NCBI GenBank assembly: GCA_965601455.1
Contig: OZ271831.1
Span: 3,100,001-3,164,000 of the forward strand
Source of the DNA: JANQEU01 sp965601455
Lineage (GTDB): Bacteria > Bacteroidota > Bacteroidia > Cytophagales > Cyclobacteriaceae
Direction: 5' to 3'
Length of the DNA stretch: 64,000 nucleotides
This document shows positions 44,056-52,360 of the stretch, piece by piece. The translations under genes and the position numbers were made by a program. Position 1 is the first letter of the stretch, and the number at the start of each line of letters is the position of its first letter. The notes under the pieces were generated by a model. That model was not told the origin of the DNA, did no database searches, and worked only from the letters and a program-made list of their open reading frames with translations.

Positions 44056-46239
44056 CTAATTCTTTAAGGGCTGCAACCAAATATTCGAGTATCGGATTTC
44101 ACTTAAATCTGTTTGTATACGAATAGGGCCTTTCTTGACTTTCCCGTTCGTATTTTCCTGTCTCCAATCTTTTATAAGATGATCCTGGAATGGATCTTCC
44201 CCAGCAAAAAGCTTTGTTCCGTCATTGCTATCGATGCTTTTACTGTAAAAACGAAAGCTCTCGATCTCCCCATCAAATAGTTCGCCGTCAAAAGGATCCG
44301 GTAGATCAGATGCTCCTAAACGATGTATTGGAGCGCCTTGTCCAAGACGAAAAACATGATTGGTAAAATCATCGGTTGACATATTTTCGACACTTCCAAT
44401 TTCCTCCCCATCGAGTATGGCAGTGATGCTGGTGTTTTTTGAGGAAATCACCAGTGAGTGCCACTTTCCATCGTTAACTCCCTCAGTTTCCTCCTCTCCT
44501 AGAACCAGGTACTCAAATCCATCTCTAAAAATCAATCGACCGTCGTAGATTACCATTCCTTTCGATAGTTGACTCCAGGGGCCTACTTCTGGGGCATTTG
44601 AGAATAAGTACCCTTCTCCATATGTTCGGAAACGAAGAGCAATACTCCACTCATTCTGACCTAAATCAAAAAGGTCTACCGCTTCCCGTTTTGAAGACTG
44701 ATAGAAGTTTCCTTCCTCCCGAATGGCAAAGGGAGCCCTGCTTAAAGCGACCACATCACTGTGAATCTTTTCGCCATTCAAAAAGACAGTGAAACTGGGT
44801 CTATTACCTATATTTTGTGTGTACTCAATATCAAGAGATTGCCAGGTATTTGTTGGCCTGGAGGCATTCACTTCGGCGGCTATTTGGCCAAAAAGAGAAC
44901 CATTAGCGTACTTGTCCATGGCATCTCCGTAAGAATCCAGAATTTTAATCTCATACCTACCATCAAGAAAGATACTACCAGAACCCTTGTATTTATCAGG
45001 GACGTAGCTGGGCTCTTCGGGAATCAGGAAGTCCAAATGCAGGCGATAATTACCATAATCTTCTTTTGTGAGAATACTTCCGTAACCGGGCCGAGCTGAC
45101 AGCATTCCATCTTCAACTTTCCATCGAGCTTCAGGAAAATCAGGTGAAGGTGATACCGCCCTCGCATCAGGAAGCATGGCAACCGGATCAGCACTTAAAT
45201 CCCAGTGTCTCCATTTAGACAGGTCTTTTCCGTCGAAGAGCACTGTCGCGTTCTTAGGCACATCGGATTTCGGTGGTTTCGGGATCTCACCTGGAGAGTA
45301 GTTTCCTTCCATCGCAATTGCGTTTGCCAGGTCCAGTTCTTCCTCTGGCCGTTCAAATGGATTTCTTACTAATGCACCAAAAGAGCTTCTTTCAAAGGGC
45401 GGTTCCTCCTCGTAATGGGACAGGTCGTCAATGCCAAGCACGCCATCTTTAGGGATTTCTCTGTCTAATGCCCAATAAACAGCATTGTACACCATATTCA
45501 AGAAACCAGGATCTACGAAAGTTTCCAACCCACCCAGTGAGGTGTAGAATATTTTCTGCCCCGGCTGATACTCGTTAATCCAGGTAACGGGCTGCGCTGG
45601 TCCCACATATCCTGTTTTCCCCATCATTAAAGGGGTGGCGGTTTCATTCAGTGGTGCGGTGATGTAAATACCCATCACGTCATTCCATGACCTTCTTTTA
45701 GGAACTCCTCTAAGGATTGGGTGATCCATAACGTCGCCCGGGACTATGGTTGTTGTACCCTGGGAATTGGGCATATGCCCTTTATAATGTCCTCCAAAAA
45801 AAGGGACAAACCAGTCTTTTTGATCAGCGGCCCACATGCCGTGACTCGTGGTTCTAAAGGCGATAGCTGGTTTACCGGAATCAAAATAATCCTGAAATAT
45901 CTGTAATTGCTCCGGTGGACAGAGTCGAAATCGAATATGCATGACAACCAGATCGGCATCTTTAATAATCTCAAGGTTTTCAATCTCCTCAAACTCCGGA
46001 ATCATTACTTCACCAGGCATGTCATAGTCATGGGCCCCTGATCTCCATGAATGAAGTACAGTAGTTCTAATATTGAACCTTCTTTCTAAATCATCGGCTA
46101 CTTTAGGCAATGTCCAATGGGCGCCATACTCCTCTTCACCTGCAATGAAAACGACATGAGGTCTGTTATCCTGGCTAAATGAAGGATAGAGAAGGAACAG
46201 GAATAGGCAAGTAATACTATAAGCTCTTCTTACATTCAT
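44056..46239 (-). CDS. ThuA + DUF1080 protein with a LamG domain nested in the DUF1080
   Basis: A 727-residue secreted protein. A ThuA (class I amidotransferase-like) domain at about 25-250 has HVVFIAGEEEYGAHWTLPK, DLVVMHIRF, FRTTSHGMW and FFGGHYKGH. A DUF1080 sandwich starts near 325 (VLFDGKDLSKWRHW, YRLHLDFLIP, WQSLDIEYTQN). After AIREEG a LamG domain of about 170 residues intervenes (WSIALRFRTYGEG, WHSLVISSKNTSITAILDG, GEIESFRFYS). Then the last DUF1080 strands return (GPIRIQTDLSEIRYSNI). The paralog at 47129-48748 has no LamG at this place. It probably acts on oxidised (3-keto) sugars or binds glycans. The start is 6 bases after the hydrolase 46245-47132. Confidence 0.86.
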   Translation of the reverse strand: MNVRRAYSITCLFLFLLYPSFSQDNRPHVVFIAGEEEYGAHWTLPKVADDLERRFNIRTTVLHSWRSGAHDYDMPGEVMIPEFEEIENLEIIKDADLVVMHIRFRLCPPEQLQIFQDYFDSGKPAIAFRTTSHGMWAADQKDWFVPFFGGHYKGHMPNSQGTTTIVPGDVMDHPILRGVPKRRSWNDVMGIYITAPLNETATPLMMGKTGYVGPAQPVTWINEYQPGQKIFYTSLGGLETFVDPGFLNMVYNAVYWALDREIPKDGVLGIDDLSHYEEEPPFERSSFGALVRNPFERPEEELDLANAIAMEGNYSPGEIPKPPKSDVPKNATVLFDGKDLSKWRHWDLSADPVAMLPDARAVSPSPDFPEARWKVEDGMLSARPGYGSILTKEDYGNYRLHLDFLIPEEPSYVPDKYKGSGSIFLDGRYEIKILDSYGDAMDKYANGSLFGQIAAEVNASRPTNTWQSLDIEYTQNIGNRPSFTVFLNGEKIHSDVVALSRAPFAIREEGNFYQSSKREAVDLFDLGQNEWSIALRFRTYGEGYLFSNAPEVGPWSQLSKGMVIYDGRLIFRDGFEYLVLGEEETEGVNDGKWHSLVISSKNTSITAILDGEEIGSVENMSTDDFTNHVFRLGQGAPIHRLGASDLPDPFDGELFDGEIESFRFYSKSIDSNDGTKLFAGEDPFQDHLIKDWRQENTNGKVKKGPIRIQTDLSEIRYSNIWLQPLKN

Positions 46240-46244
46240 TGCTT

Positions 46245-47132
46245 TTATTTGAGTAGTCCATCAAGTTTTCCTGGATATAAAGTGCTATCAATCAAAGTAT
46301 ATTTCCCTGATAACACATCACCCTGCCAATCGAAAAAGTGAGTCACCTTTTCGGATACAGGAATTCTAATATCTCTACCGTCGCCAATGACTGAGAGATA
46401 GGATCCGGCTGTAACACCGTCATTGAAATTATTGCCATTCTCCACCGAAATAGAGTTAACGTACCACCAGAAAACTTCGTCGTGAGCATCTACAACATCA
46501 ACATTCAGTACGCTGGGATACGGTTCACGGTATTCTTTGTATAAACCTCCAATCAAGTTGATAATCATTGGGTATCCGGGGGTGGATGTCAACGAAGCAA
46601 ATCTTGAGGTATAGTCATAGCAAGGAGAATCCATTAGGGTGACATGAGTCACGGTAAAGGAAAGGTTTTCAGATTTCAAGTTGATGTGTATGGCAAGATC
46701 AAGAGCCGGTGTCCCGCCGGTGCTAAATCCACAAACCTGAATATCCTGACTATAATCTGGAGCCATTGCAAGGATGGTGTCAGTTACCATGCTGGCCGCC
46801 TCAAAGTAGGTAGTATCACTGGCTCCTTTATCCATTCGATAGCCATAGAAACTGATCACATTGGCTTTGTCAAACCATTGATCTCCAACAGTCTCCTCAT
46901 TGTCCCATGATTCAGTCCCCTCCCAGCTATTGACGCAGTTTCCACCGCCAAAGAATACAATTGTTGGTTTTGAAGAGTCGAAAGTTCCGCTTTCGAAACG
47001 AAGGATGTTTTCAGATGCTACCTCTGGTTCATCCTGCTCACTTTCCTCCTGATTGTCACAACTTATTAATGAACAAACCAGAAGTAGCGCCTGGAGGTAA
47101 GCCAGCATCGATTTGGAGTGGAAGCCTATCAT
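46245..47132 (-). CDS. Probable alpha/beta-hydrolase lipoprotein of unassigned type
   Basis: A 295-residue probable lipoprotein (lipobox LISC; Met-9 at 47108 is an alternative start). After an acidic linker it shows an alpha/beta hydrolase outline: IVFFGGGNCVNSW as oxyanion strand, GFSTGGTPALDLA as nucleophile elbow (GxSxGG), DSPCYDY, and a late VTHFFDW that may carry the His. Not assigned to a named family. Its ATG overlaps the stop of 47129-48748 by 4 bases. Esterase action on the substrate of the ThuA/DUF1080 pair around it is only a guess. Confidence 0.65.
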   Translation of the reverse strand: MIGFHSKSMLAYLQALLLVCSLISCDNQEESEQDEPEVASENILRFESGTFDSSKPTIVFFGGGNCVNSWEGTESWDNEETVGDQWFDKANVISFYGYRMDKGASDTTYFEAASMVTDTILAMAPDYSQDIQVCGFSTGGTPALDLAIHINLKSENLSFTVTHVTLMDSPCYDYTSRFASLTSTPGYPMIINLIGGLYKEYREPYPSVLNVDVVDAHDEVFWWYVNSISVENGNNFNDGVTAGSYLSVIGDGRDIRIPVSEKVTHFFDWQGDVLSGKYTLIDSTLYPGKLDGLLK

Positions 47133-48748
47133 TGCTCCTCTTCATCATCTTCCTCCTCTTCGTCGTCGTCCTCAGGCCATAACCACTGAATAGCAACATT
47201 TGCAAATCGCACCTCCGAATTCTCTGCCTGTAATCGAATAGGCCCTTCGGTAACAATACCCTCTTCGGTTTGAGCGCTCATATTAGCCCACACCTGGGCG
47301 GCAGGAAAGCCAAGGAATGTCGGCTCTTCCAGCTTAACTTCGTCATGGATTACCTCTCCATTCAGACGAACAGTAACTATGCCATTCATCAGTTTTACCT
47401 CCATCGTTTGCCATTGTCCCGCAGGTTTGGAAGCCTCCTTGTCAGGTGCTTTGGTCCTGTAAATCGCTCCGTTACTTCTGTCTGTAGCAGATTTTCCGTA
47501 GGTATCCAAAATGGCTATCTCCCACGATCCGTTAAGAAAGACCCCACTGTTACCCCGCCATTCGTTGGTTACCCAATCCGGATATTCCGGAATAAAAAAG
47601 TCGAACCTAAGATTATAATTATTGTAGTGTTGCTTTGTGATAATATCGCCATAACCGGGTCGGGCTACAGCTGCACCATTGTCTACGGTCCATCGGGCCT
47701 CAGCCATTGAATAATCCACCGGGCCTCTGGAGTCGGCTCGTTTATCAAGATAAATCATTTGAGGAGCTATGGTAATATCGTAATGGCGCCATTTTGATAA
47801 GTCAGTGCCATCGAAGAGCATTTCCCATTCTGACCCATCAAATTCAGGTGGTGAAGGAATGGATTTGTCAGGGGCTACATAGGCCGTACTTTCTTTTGAC
47901 ATTTCAAACTTCTTTCCCGCGGAACGAACTCCGTTTTCCGGAACTTCGTAGCCAAGTGACCAAAAAACGGAGTTGTAGAACATATCCTGGAAGTAGTCTG
48001 CTTTTAAATCACCAACCCGATAGCTACCCAGTGTGATCATGGCTCTTCTGGCTCCTTCGTAGTTGTATGCCCAGGCCACCGGATAGTTGGGTGAGTCGTA
48101 GCTATCATCTCCAACACCAGGACTATCCTCTCTATCTCGATTATGCCCGTAAGAGAAAACCAACGGGGTCACTCCTTCTGTAAGAGGTACAGAGACATAG
48201 GGCCCTTCACCTTGACCCCATTTTTTGTCAACACCTCTAACTATTGGGTGTCCATCGTGCTCCGGGTTTACCTGTGCAACAATTCTATCCGTGTAATGCG
48301 TCTTGTAATGACCGCCGAAGTGCTTTGGCGAAAACGTTCGATCCGTCCAGAATCCGTGTGTCGTTGTACGTATACCGACGGCAGGTTTCCCTGATTCGAA
48401 GTAATCCATGAACAATTTGAGGGATTTTGGCTCCCAATTCCTGAATCGCATATAAACCACTAAAAGGTCAGCATCTTTGATAGCCTCAGCCCCTTCCAAA
48501 ACAGTAGGTTTTGGATCGTTATCCGGATCGGTGTCAGCCCCTGGAGATTCATCTGCAAGATATACGACATTAAAGCCATAGTCTTTCTCCAACTTCTCCG
48601 CAAAAGGTCTCATCCTTTCTCGTGATTGGTATTCATCACCTCCTGTAACAAAAACAACAGTAGGTGAATCCACATCCTGTCCAAACACCAAGATGGATGT
48701 GAATAGGAAAAATGTAGTTATAACACGTAGATTAATAGATTTATTCAT
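47129..48748 (-). CDS. ThuA + DUF1080 domain protein with acidic tail
   Basis: A 539-residue secreted protein (signal to VFGQ). ThuA at about 24-265 (TVVFVTGGDEYQSRERM, DLLVVYMRFRNWE, IRTTTHGFW, KHFGGHYKTHY). DUF1080 at about 310-525 (EMLFDGTDLSKWRHYD, LRFDFFIPEYPDWV, WQTMEVKLMNGIVTVRLNG, GPIRLQAENSEVRFANV). The last 13 residues are almost all Asp/Glu. It is the first gene of the seven-gene unit that runs to 38028 and has a copy of the recurrent palindrome upstream at 48792-48816. Paralog of 44056-46239, without the nested LamG. Confidence 0.87.
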   Translation of the reverse strand: MNKSINLRVITTFFLFTSILVFGQDVDSPTVVFVTGGDEYQSRERMRPFAEKLEKDYGFNVVYLADESPGADTDPDNDPKPTVLEGAEAIKDADLLVVYMRFRNWEPKSLKLFMDYFESGKPAVGIRTTTHGFWTDRTFSPKHFGGHYKTHYTDRIVAQVNPEHDGHPIVRGVDKKWGQGEGPYVSVPLTEGVTPLVFSYGHNRDREDSPGVGDDSYDSPNYPVAWAYNYEGARRAMITLGSYRVGDLKADYFQDMFYNSVFWSLGYEVPENGVRSAGKKFEMSKESTAYVAPDKSIPSPPEFDGSEWEMLFDGTDLSKWRHYDITIAPQMIYLDKRADSRGPVDYSMAEARWTVDNGAAVARPGYGDIITKQHYNNYNLRFDFFIPEYPDWVTNEWRGNSGVFLNGSWEIAILDTYGKSATDRSNGAIYRTKAPDKEASKPAGQWQTMEVKLMNGIVTVRLNGEVIHDEVKLEEPTFLGFPAAQVWANMSAQTEEGIVTEGPIRLQAENSEVRFANVAIQWLWPEDDDEEEEDDEEEQ

Positions 48749-48791
48749 GCCTTAGGTAATTACTTCAACCTAAAACTAATAAAAAATCGGT

Positions 48792-48816
48792 ACTTTCTTA
48801 TGTTTATTTACTAAGT
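48792..48816 (-). promoter_or_regulatory. Recurrent 25-bp palindrome (operator candidate)
   Basis: Read toward the gene: arms ACTTAGTAA and TAAGAAAGT with 7 bases between; 6 of 9 positions pair. It lies 44-68 bases upstream of the ThuA/DUF1080 start at 48748. A TAGTTTTA box follows further downstream, with looser spacing than in the plus-strand copies. Confidence 0.5.
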
Positions 48817-48844
48817 GGTCAATTCACTCATATAATTGGTAGCC

Positions 48845-49363
48845 TCAATTGGTTTTTTTCTGCCTGACTTCAATAACTCCATTTGCTCCTCGTAACCCAT
48901 AGGCACCTGCCTCTGAGCCTTTGAGTACTCTTATTGAAGCTACTTCAGCCGGTGTGGTAGATTGAGCAAGATCCCTGAAGCTATTTCCCAATATCCTTCC
49001 ATCCAAAACGAATAGAGGTTCCGTGGTTAAGTTCAATGAAGTAGCTCCCCTGATCTTAATTCTGATATTAGGATAAGTTCCTAATACCTGAACACCAGTT
49101 ACTTTCCGAAATAACAAATCCCATGATGCAGGTGACTGTTCACCTCTACCTGGCACAACCTCCACTCCTTCTAATGAATCACTCGAAGATGTGGAATTGG
49201 TATTTTTTGTGGCTGTGCAACTTAGACTTAATAGAACAATGAACATAAATAGCCATTTGGAAATCCTTACTGAATATGAGATGGACTTACTCCTGGGCTT
49301 AAACTCCCTATCATCTTGAAAAAACCCGGAATTATATGAAAAGTAATTAGATATTAAAATCAT
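48845..49363 (-). CDS. Lone TonB-plug domain lipoprotein (no beta barrel)
   Basis: Start set at 49363 (MILISNYF), giving 172 residues; a longer frame reaches 49486 but adds 41 residues with no signal character, and a weak palindrome copy lies between the two starts. A hydrophobic stretch WLFMFIVLLSLSC gives a lipobox, though the region before it is unusually long. The mature part is a TonB-dependent receptor plug: KVTGVQVLGTYPNIRIKIRG, LFVLDGRIL, VASIRVLKGSEAGAYGLRG, ANGVIEVRQKK, where it ends. No barrel follows. Such solitary plugs are known but their role is unclear; it might modulate a SusC-type transporter encoded elsewhere. Confidence 0.75.
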   Translation of the reverse strand: MILISNYFSYNSGFFQDDREFKPRSKSISYSVRISKWLFMFIVLLSLSCTATKNTNSTSSSDSLEGVEVVPGRGEQSPASWDLLFRKVTGVQVLGTYPNIRIKIRGATSLNLTTEPLFVLDGRILGNSFRDLAQSTTPAEVASIRVLKGSEAGAYGLRGANGVIEVRQKKTN

Positions 49364-49385
49364 AGCGGGTACTCCAGAAACATAA

Positions 49386-49410
49386 AGTTTATAATTATGA
49401 ATAAGAAAGT
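49386..49410 (-). promoter_or_regulatory. Weak copy of the recurrent palindrome
   Basis: On the plus strand the arms are AGTTTATAA and TAAGAAAGT (6 of 9 paired, 7 bases between), ending 23 bases before the ATG at 49363. The arms match the consensus only partly and the region is AT-rich, so this may be chance. Confidence 0.25.
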
Positions 49411-49541
49411 TAATAGAAAAAGCTGAAAAATCCTTTATTACGATCTTCAAACGAATTTTGAATCGAAATACCTTTTTTATATACATTTACAAAGTGAACG
49501 TTTAACTTTTTAATTCCTGAACGGCTAAACAATTAAACACT

Positions 49542-50801
49542 ATGACGACTAACCGCTTATTATACTTATCCATAATCTTGATCCTGGCGGTAACTGGATT
49601 AGGAATCACACACCTGTCTTCAAGTCATTCATTCAATCAAAGTCCAACAATAATTTATGTTAATGGATCTTCCGAAGGCGGTGATGGGAAGGCATGGTTG
49701 AGTGCAGTCAACAGCATTCAACAAGCACTGGACATGGCTGGACCTAACACTGAAATATGGGTGGCAAAAGGGATATATTATCCTGAAAAACTCAGTGATG
49801 AAAACGATACAAGGAGTAAAACCTTTCAATTAAAGAATAATGTTCGATTAATCGGTGGTTTTGCCGGAAACGAAAAACAGATAACGGATAGGAACTGGAA
49901 AGTGAATAAAACCATCCTGAATGGTGATTTGGAAAATGATGATTCTTCTGAGAACTACGACGACAATGTTTATCATGTTGTTACCGGTAGCGAAGTAGAT
50001 AGCACAGCGGTTATTGATGGCTTTACTATCACCGGTGGTAATGCGAATGCTGATGAATGGCCGAATGACGGTGGTGGTGGAATGACCAATGAAGATGGCA
50101 GTCCGACGATCTTGAATTGCTTATTTGAAAAGAATCGCAGTTTTGCGGATGGAGGTGGTATGCGCACGTGGGGTGACAGCAGGCCATTGGTAATGAATTC
50201 CCATTTTAATGAAAATCAATCTGTTCAAGAAGGTGGAGGAATGATGAATGGCCCTGGGAGTCAAACAATTGTAATCAACTGTGTTTTCACCAACAATTAT
50301 TCCGGAGAAGATGGTGGTGGTATGTACAATAACGAAACGGAGAATCAGATAATTGCGAACTGCTTGTTTACCAACAACCGAGTTGGTTTGACTGGAGGAG
50401 GAATGTACAACGTTAACTGGAGCAAGCCTCTTGTGGTCAATTGTACATTTACAGGAAATACTGCTGACGAAGCTGGAGGAGCTGTTAGTAACCGAGATAG
50501 CGACCCTACGATTGTTAATAGCATCCTATGGAGTAACAAAGCGGTAAGTAACAATGAAGTAAATAATCTAAGGTCCTCTCCCTCCATTTCGAGGAGTATT
50601 GTGCAGGGAGGCACCTCAGGGAATGAGATAATGGAAGATGATCCACTATTTACCGATGAATTCAATTTATCAAAAGGATCTTCGGCGATAGACAAAGGGA
50701 AATCGGAAATTATTCCAAAGTTCATTCAACTGGATCTTATTGGAAATCCACGTATCAATGGAGAGAGTATTGACCTGGGTGCTTACGAGTTTAAACCGTA
50801 A
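49542..50801 (+). CDS. Secreted right-handed beta-helix protein (choice-of-anchor Q type)
   Basis: A 419-residue protein with an N-terminal hydrophobic segment (LLYLSIILILAVTGLGI). It begins with IYVNGSSEGGDGKAWLSAVN and EIWVAKGIYYPE, the usual start of extracellular beta-helix proteins. It continues with about six turns of the type GGGMYNxxxxPxIxNCxFxxN (TILNCLFEKNRSFADGGGM, VINCVFTNNYSGEDGGGMY, IANCLFTNNRVGLTGGGMY), and ends DLGAYEFKP. The GGGM turns match the polymorphic outer-membrane-protein/choice-of-anchor repeat. Beta-helices include many polysaccharide lyases, but no catalytic Lys/Arg/Asp set can be identified, so adhesion or glycan binding is as likely. It is divergent from the plug lipoprotein and converges on a GH29 gene. 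Confidence 0.8.
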   Translation: MTTNRLLYLSIILILAVTGLGITHLSSSHSFNQSPTIIYVNGSSEGGDGKAWLSAVNSIQQALDMAGPNTEIWVAKGIYYPEKLSDENDTRSKTFQLKNNVRLIGGFAGNEKQITDRNWKVNKTILNGDLENDDSSENYDDNVYHVVTGSEVDSTAVIDGFTITGGNANADEWPNDGGGGMTNEDGSPTILNCLFEKNRSFADGGGMRTWGDSRPLVMNSHFNENQSVQEGGGMMNGPGSQTIVINCVFTNNYSGEDGGGMYNNETENQIIANCLFTNNRVGLTGGGMYNVNWSKPLVVNCTFTGNTADEAGGAVSNRDSDPTIVNSILWSNKAVSNNEVNNLRSSPSISRSIVQGGTSGNEIMEDDPLFTDEFNLSKGSSAIDKGKSEIIPKFIQLDLIGNPRINGESIDLGAYEFKP

Positions 50802-50827
50802 GCACCCCTGATCAATCTGTTGTAGAT

Positions 50828-52342
50828 CTATTTCCTGATCTGGAAAGACCACGCATGATCATTTGGTAATTGATCCGGTAGGGATTCGATGATTAGGTCA
50901 CCATTTTCCACACGGTATGGAAGAGATTCGTCGTGCCCAATCAGCCTTACTTCTGTTCCTTCTGCCGGAACTACTCCCGGAATAGTATATGGCGCTGTTG
51001 GAACTTCACTTCCTCCATATTCCGCAAATCCGACTTCGGGTGGCCAGACATTTCCAAGTTCAATAGCATAGATGAAGTCTCCTTTTTCAAGAAATCGGAT
51101 AGAACCAGATCTCCATTCATCGATTCCCCCATCGACGAAATGAGCTGGTTTTGCACCATGCAAGGCTTCTTTATTGATAGCCATCCAATCTCCTAGCTCT
51201 CTCAACCCATCGATTTGGGCCTGAGGTAAAGTTCCGTCGGCCTTCGGTGCGACATCCAGTAAAGTGACTCCATTTTTACTTACCCTATCGACGATTCCGT
51301 CTACCAACATGTTAACTGGTCGACATCCTACACCCTCTGCATATGCCCAATAATTACCTATCGGTACGTCTTTTTGCCAACGTTGTTCTTGTGGTTCTTC
51401 CATACCGGCCCATTCCCAAATTCCATCAGGGAAAATACCGCCTTCTACATCGAAGACGGAAACTAATAATGGAGCCAAGTCATATTTCTGGCTAATCAGG
51501 ACTTCCTTTCCCGCATCTCTTCCAGCATTGTAGTAGTAGGCTATAAACTCCTTGAAATTGTCTTCGCCTACGTATGTGTCCTCAAACCAAACCTGATCCG
51601 GCAGATACTTATCTACAATTTCCAATAACTTCTTATTCTGTACATCAAAAGGAGGAACATCGTATAAATCTGTGTATTGAGGATCATTCGCACCTTCGCC
51701 CTCGTCGTAAAACTCTCTGGCCTTATCGAACATTTCTCCGGGTCTCTCATGCACGGTGGCAACTGTTTTCAGACCACCCCTTTTGGCTGCTGCAAACAGG
51801 TCACCCAAAATATCTCTCATGGGTCCTTTATCCATAGAATTGTATTCATCAAACTCCGAGTCCCAGAGGACATACCCATCACCATGTTCGGCAGCAACTC
51901 CGGCAAAATCGGCACCTGCATACTTATAGAGCTCTATCCATGCATCGGGATCCCAATTCTCTGCCTTAAACAGAGGTACCAGATCGTGGTAACCAAACTC
52001 CTTTGGATCACCATAAGTTTGTCTGTGGAAGTCGTATACTCCATAATTCGGTTCACCTGAATCGTTTTTCACGTACATGAACCATCCATACCACAGGCCA
52101 CTATCGACCTGCTCAGCACCGTCGTTGAATCGGTAACCGGGAACAGAATAAACTCCCCAGTGACAGTAAATTCCCAGAACCGCATCGTCAAACCATTGTG
52201 GGACTTCCCACTTAGACAAGGACTCCCAGTTGGGTTGGTAATAGGGCTCATCAACTTTGGATTCTTCTTGTTTCTGCGTGCACGTGGTTAGTGAAAAACT
52301 AACGGTTAATGTGACTACTAAAAGCCATCTTGATATCTTCAT
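50828..52342 (-). CDS. GH29-type protein, lipoprotein, with altered catalytic motifs
   Basis: A 504-residue probable lipoprotein (LTTC). GH29 marks: GIYCHWGVYSVPGY (57-70), KGPMRDILGDL, DRVSKNGVTLLDVAPKADG, VRLIGHDESLPYRV. Two changes stand out: the conserved HHDGF motif reads HGDGY (Gly154 in place of the second His) and the nucleophile motif reads PDQVWFED (Glu254 where Asp is expected, with Asp255 next to it). It may be catalytically shifted, work on another sugar, or only bind. It lies 18 bases downstream of 52361-54232, so the pair is probably one transcript. Confidence 0.84.
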   Translation of the reverse strand: MKISRWLLVVTLTVSFSLTTCTQKQEESKVDEPYYQPNWESLSKWEVPQWFDDAVLGIYCHWGVYSVPGYRFNDGAEQVDSGLWYGWFMYVKNDSGEPNYGVYDFHRQTYGDPKEFGYHDLVPLFKAENWDPDAWIELYKYAGADFAGVAAEHGDGYVLWDSEFDEYNSMDKGPMRDILGDLFAAAKRGGLKTVATVHERPGEMFDKAREFYDEGEGANDPQYTDLYDVPPFDVQNKKLLEIVDKYLPDQVWFEDTYVGEDNFKEFIAYYYNAGRDAGKEVLISQKYDLAPLLVSVFDVEGGIFPDGIWEWAGMEEPQEQRWQKDVPIGNYWAYAEGVGCRPVNMLVDGIVDRVSKNGVTLLDVAPKADGTLPQAQIDGLRELGDWMAINKEALHGAKPAHFVDGGIDEWRSGSIRFLEKGDFIYAIELGNVWPPEVGFAEYGGSEVPTAPYTIPGVVPAEGTEVRLIGHDESLPYRVENGDLIIESLPDQLPNDHAWSFQIRK

Positions 52343-52360
52343 GTTTCCTGATGTATGTTG

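Noticed and set aside
49542..50801. The beta-helix protein as a polysaccharide lyase
   Set aside because: The GGGMYN turns match adhesin-like choice-of-anchor repeats, and no lyase catalytic residues could be picked out. Kept only as a possibility.
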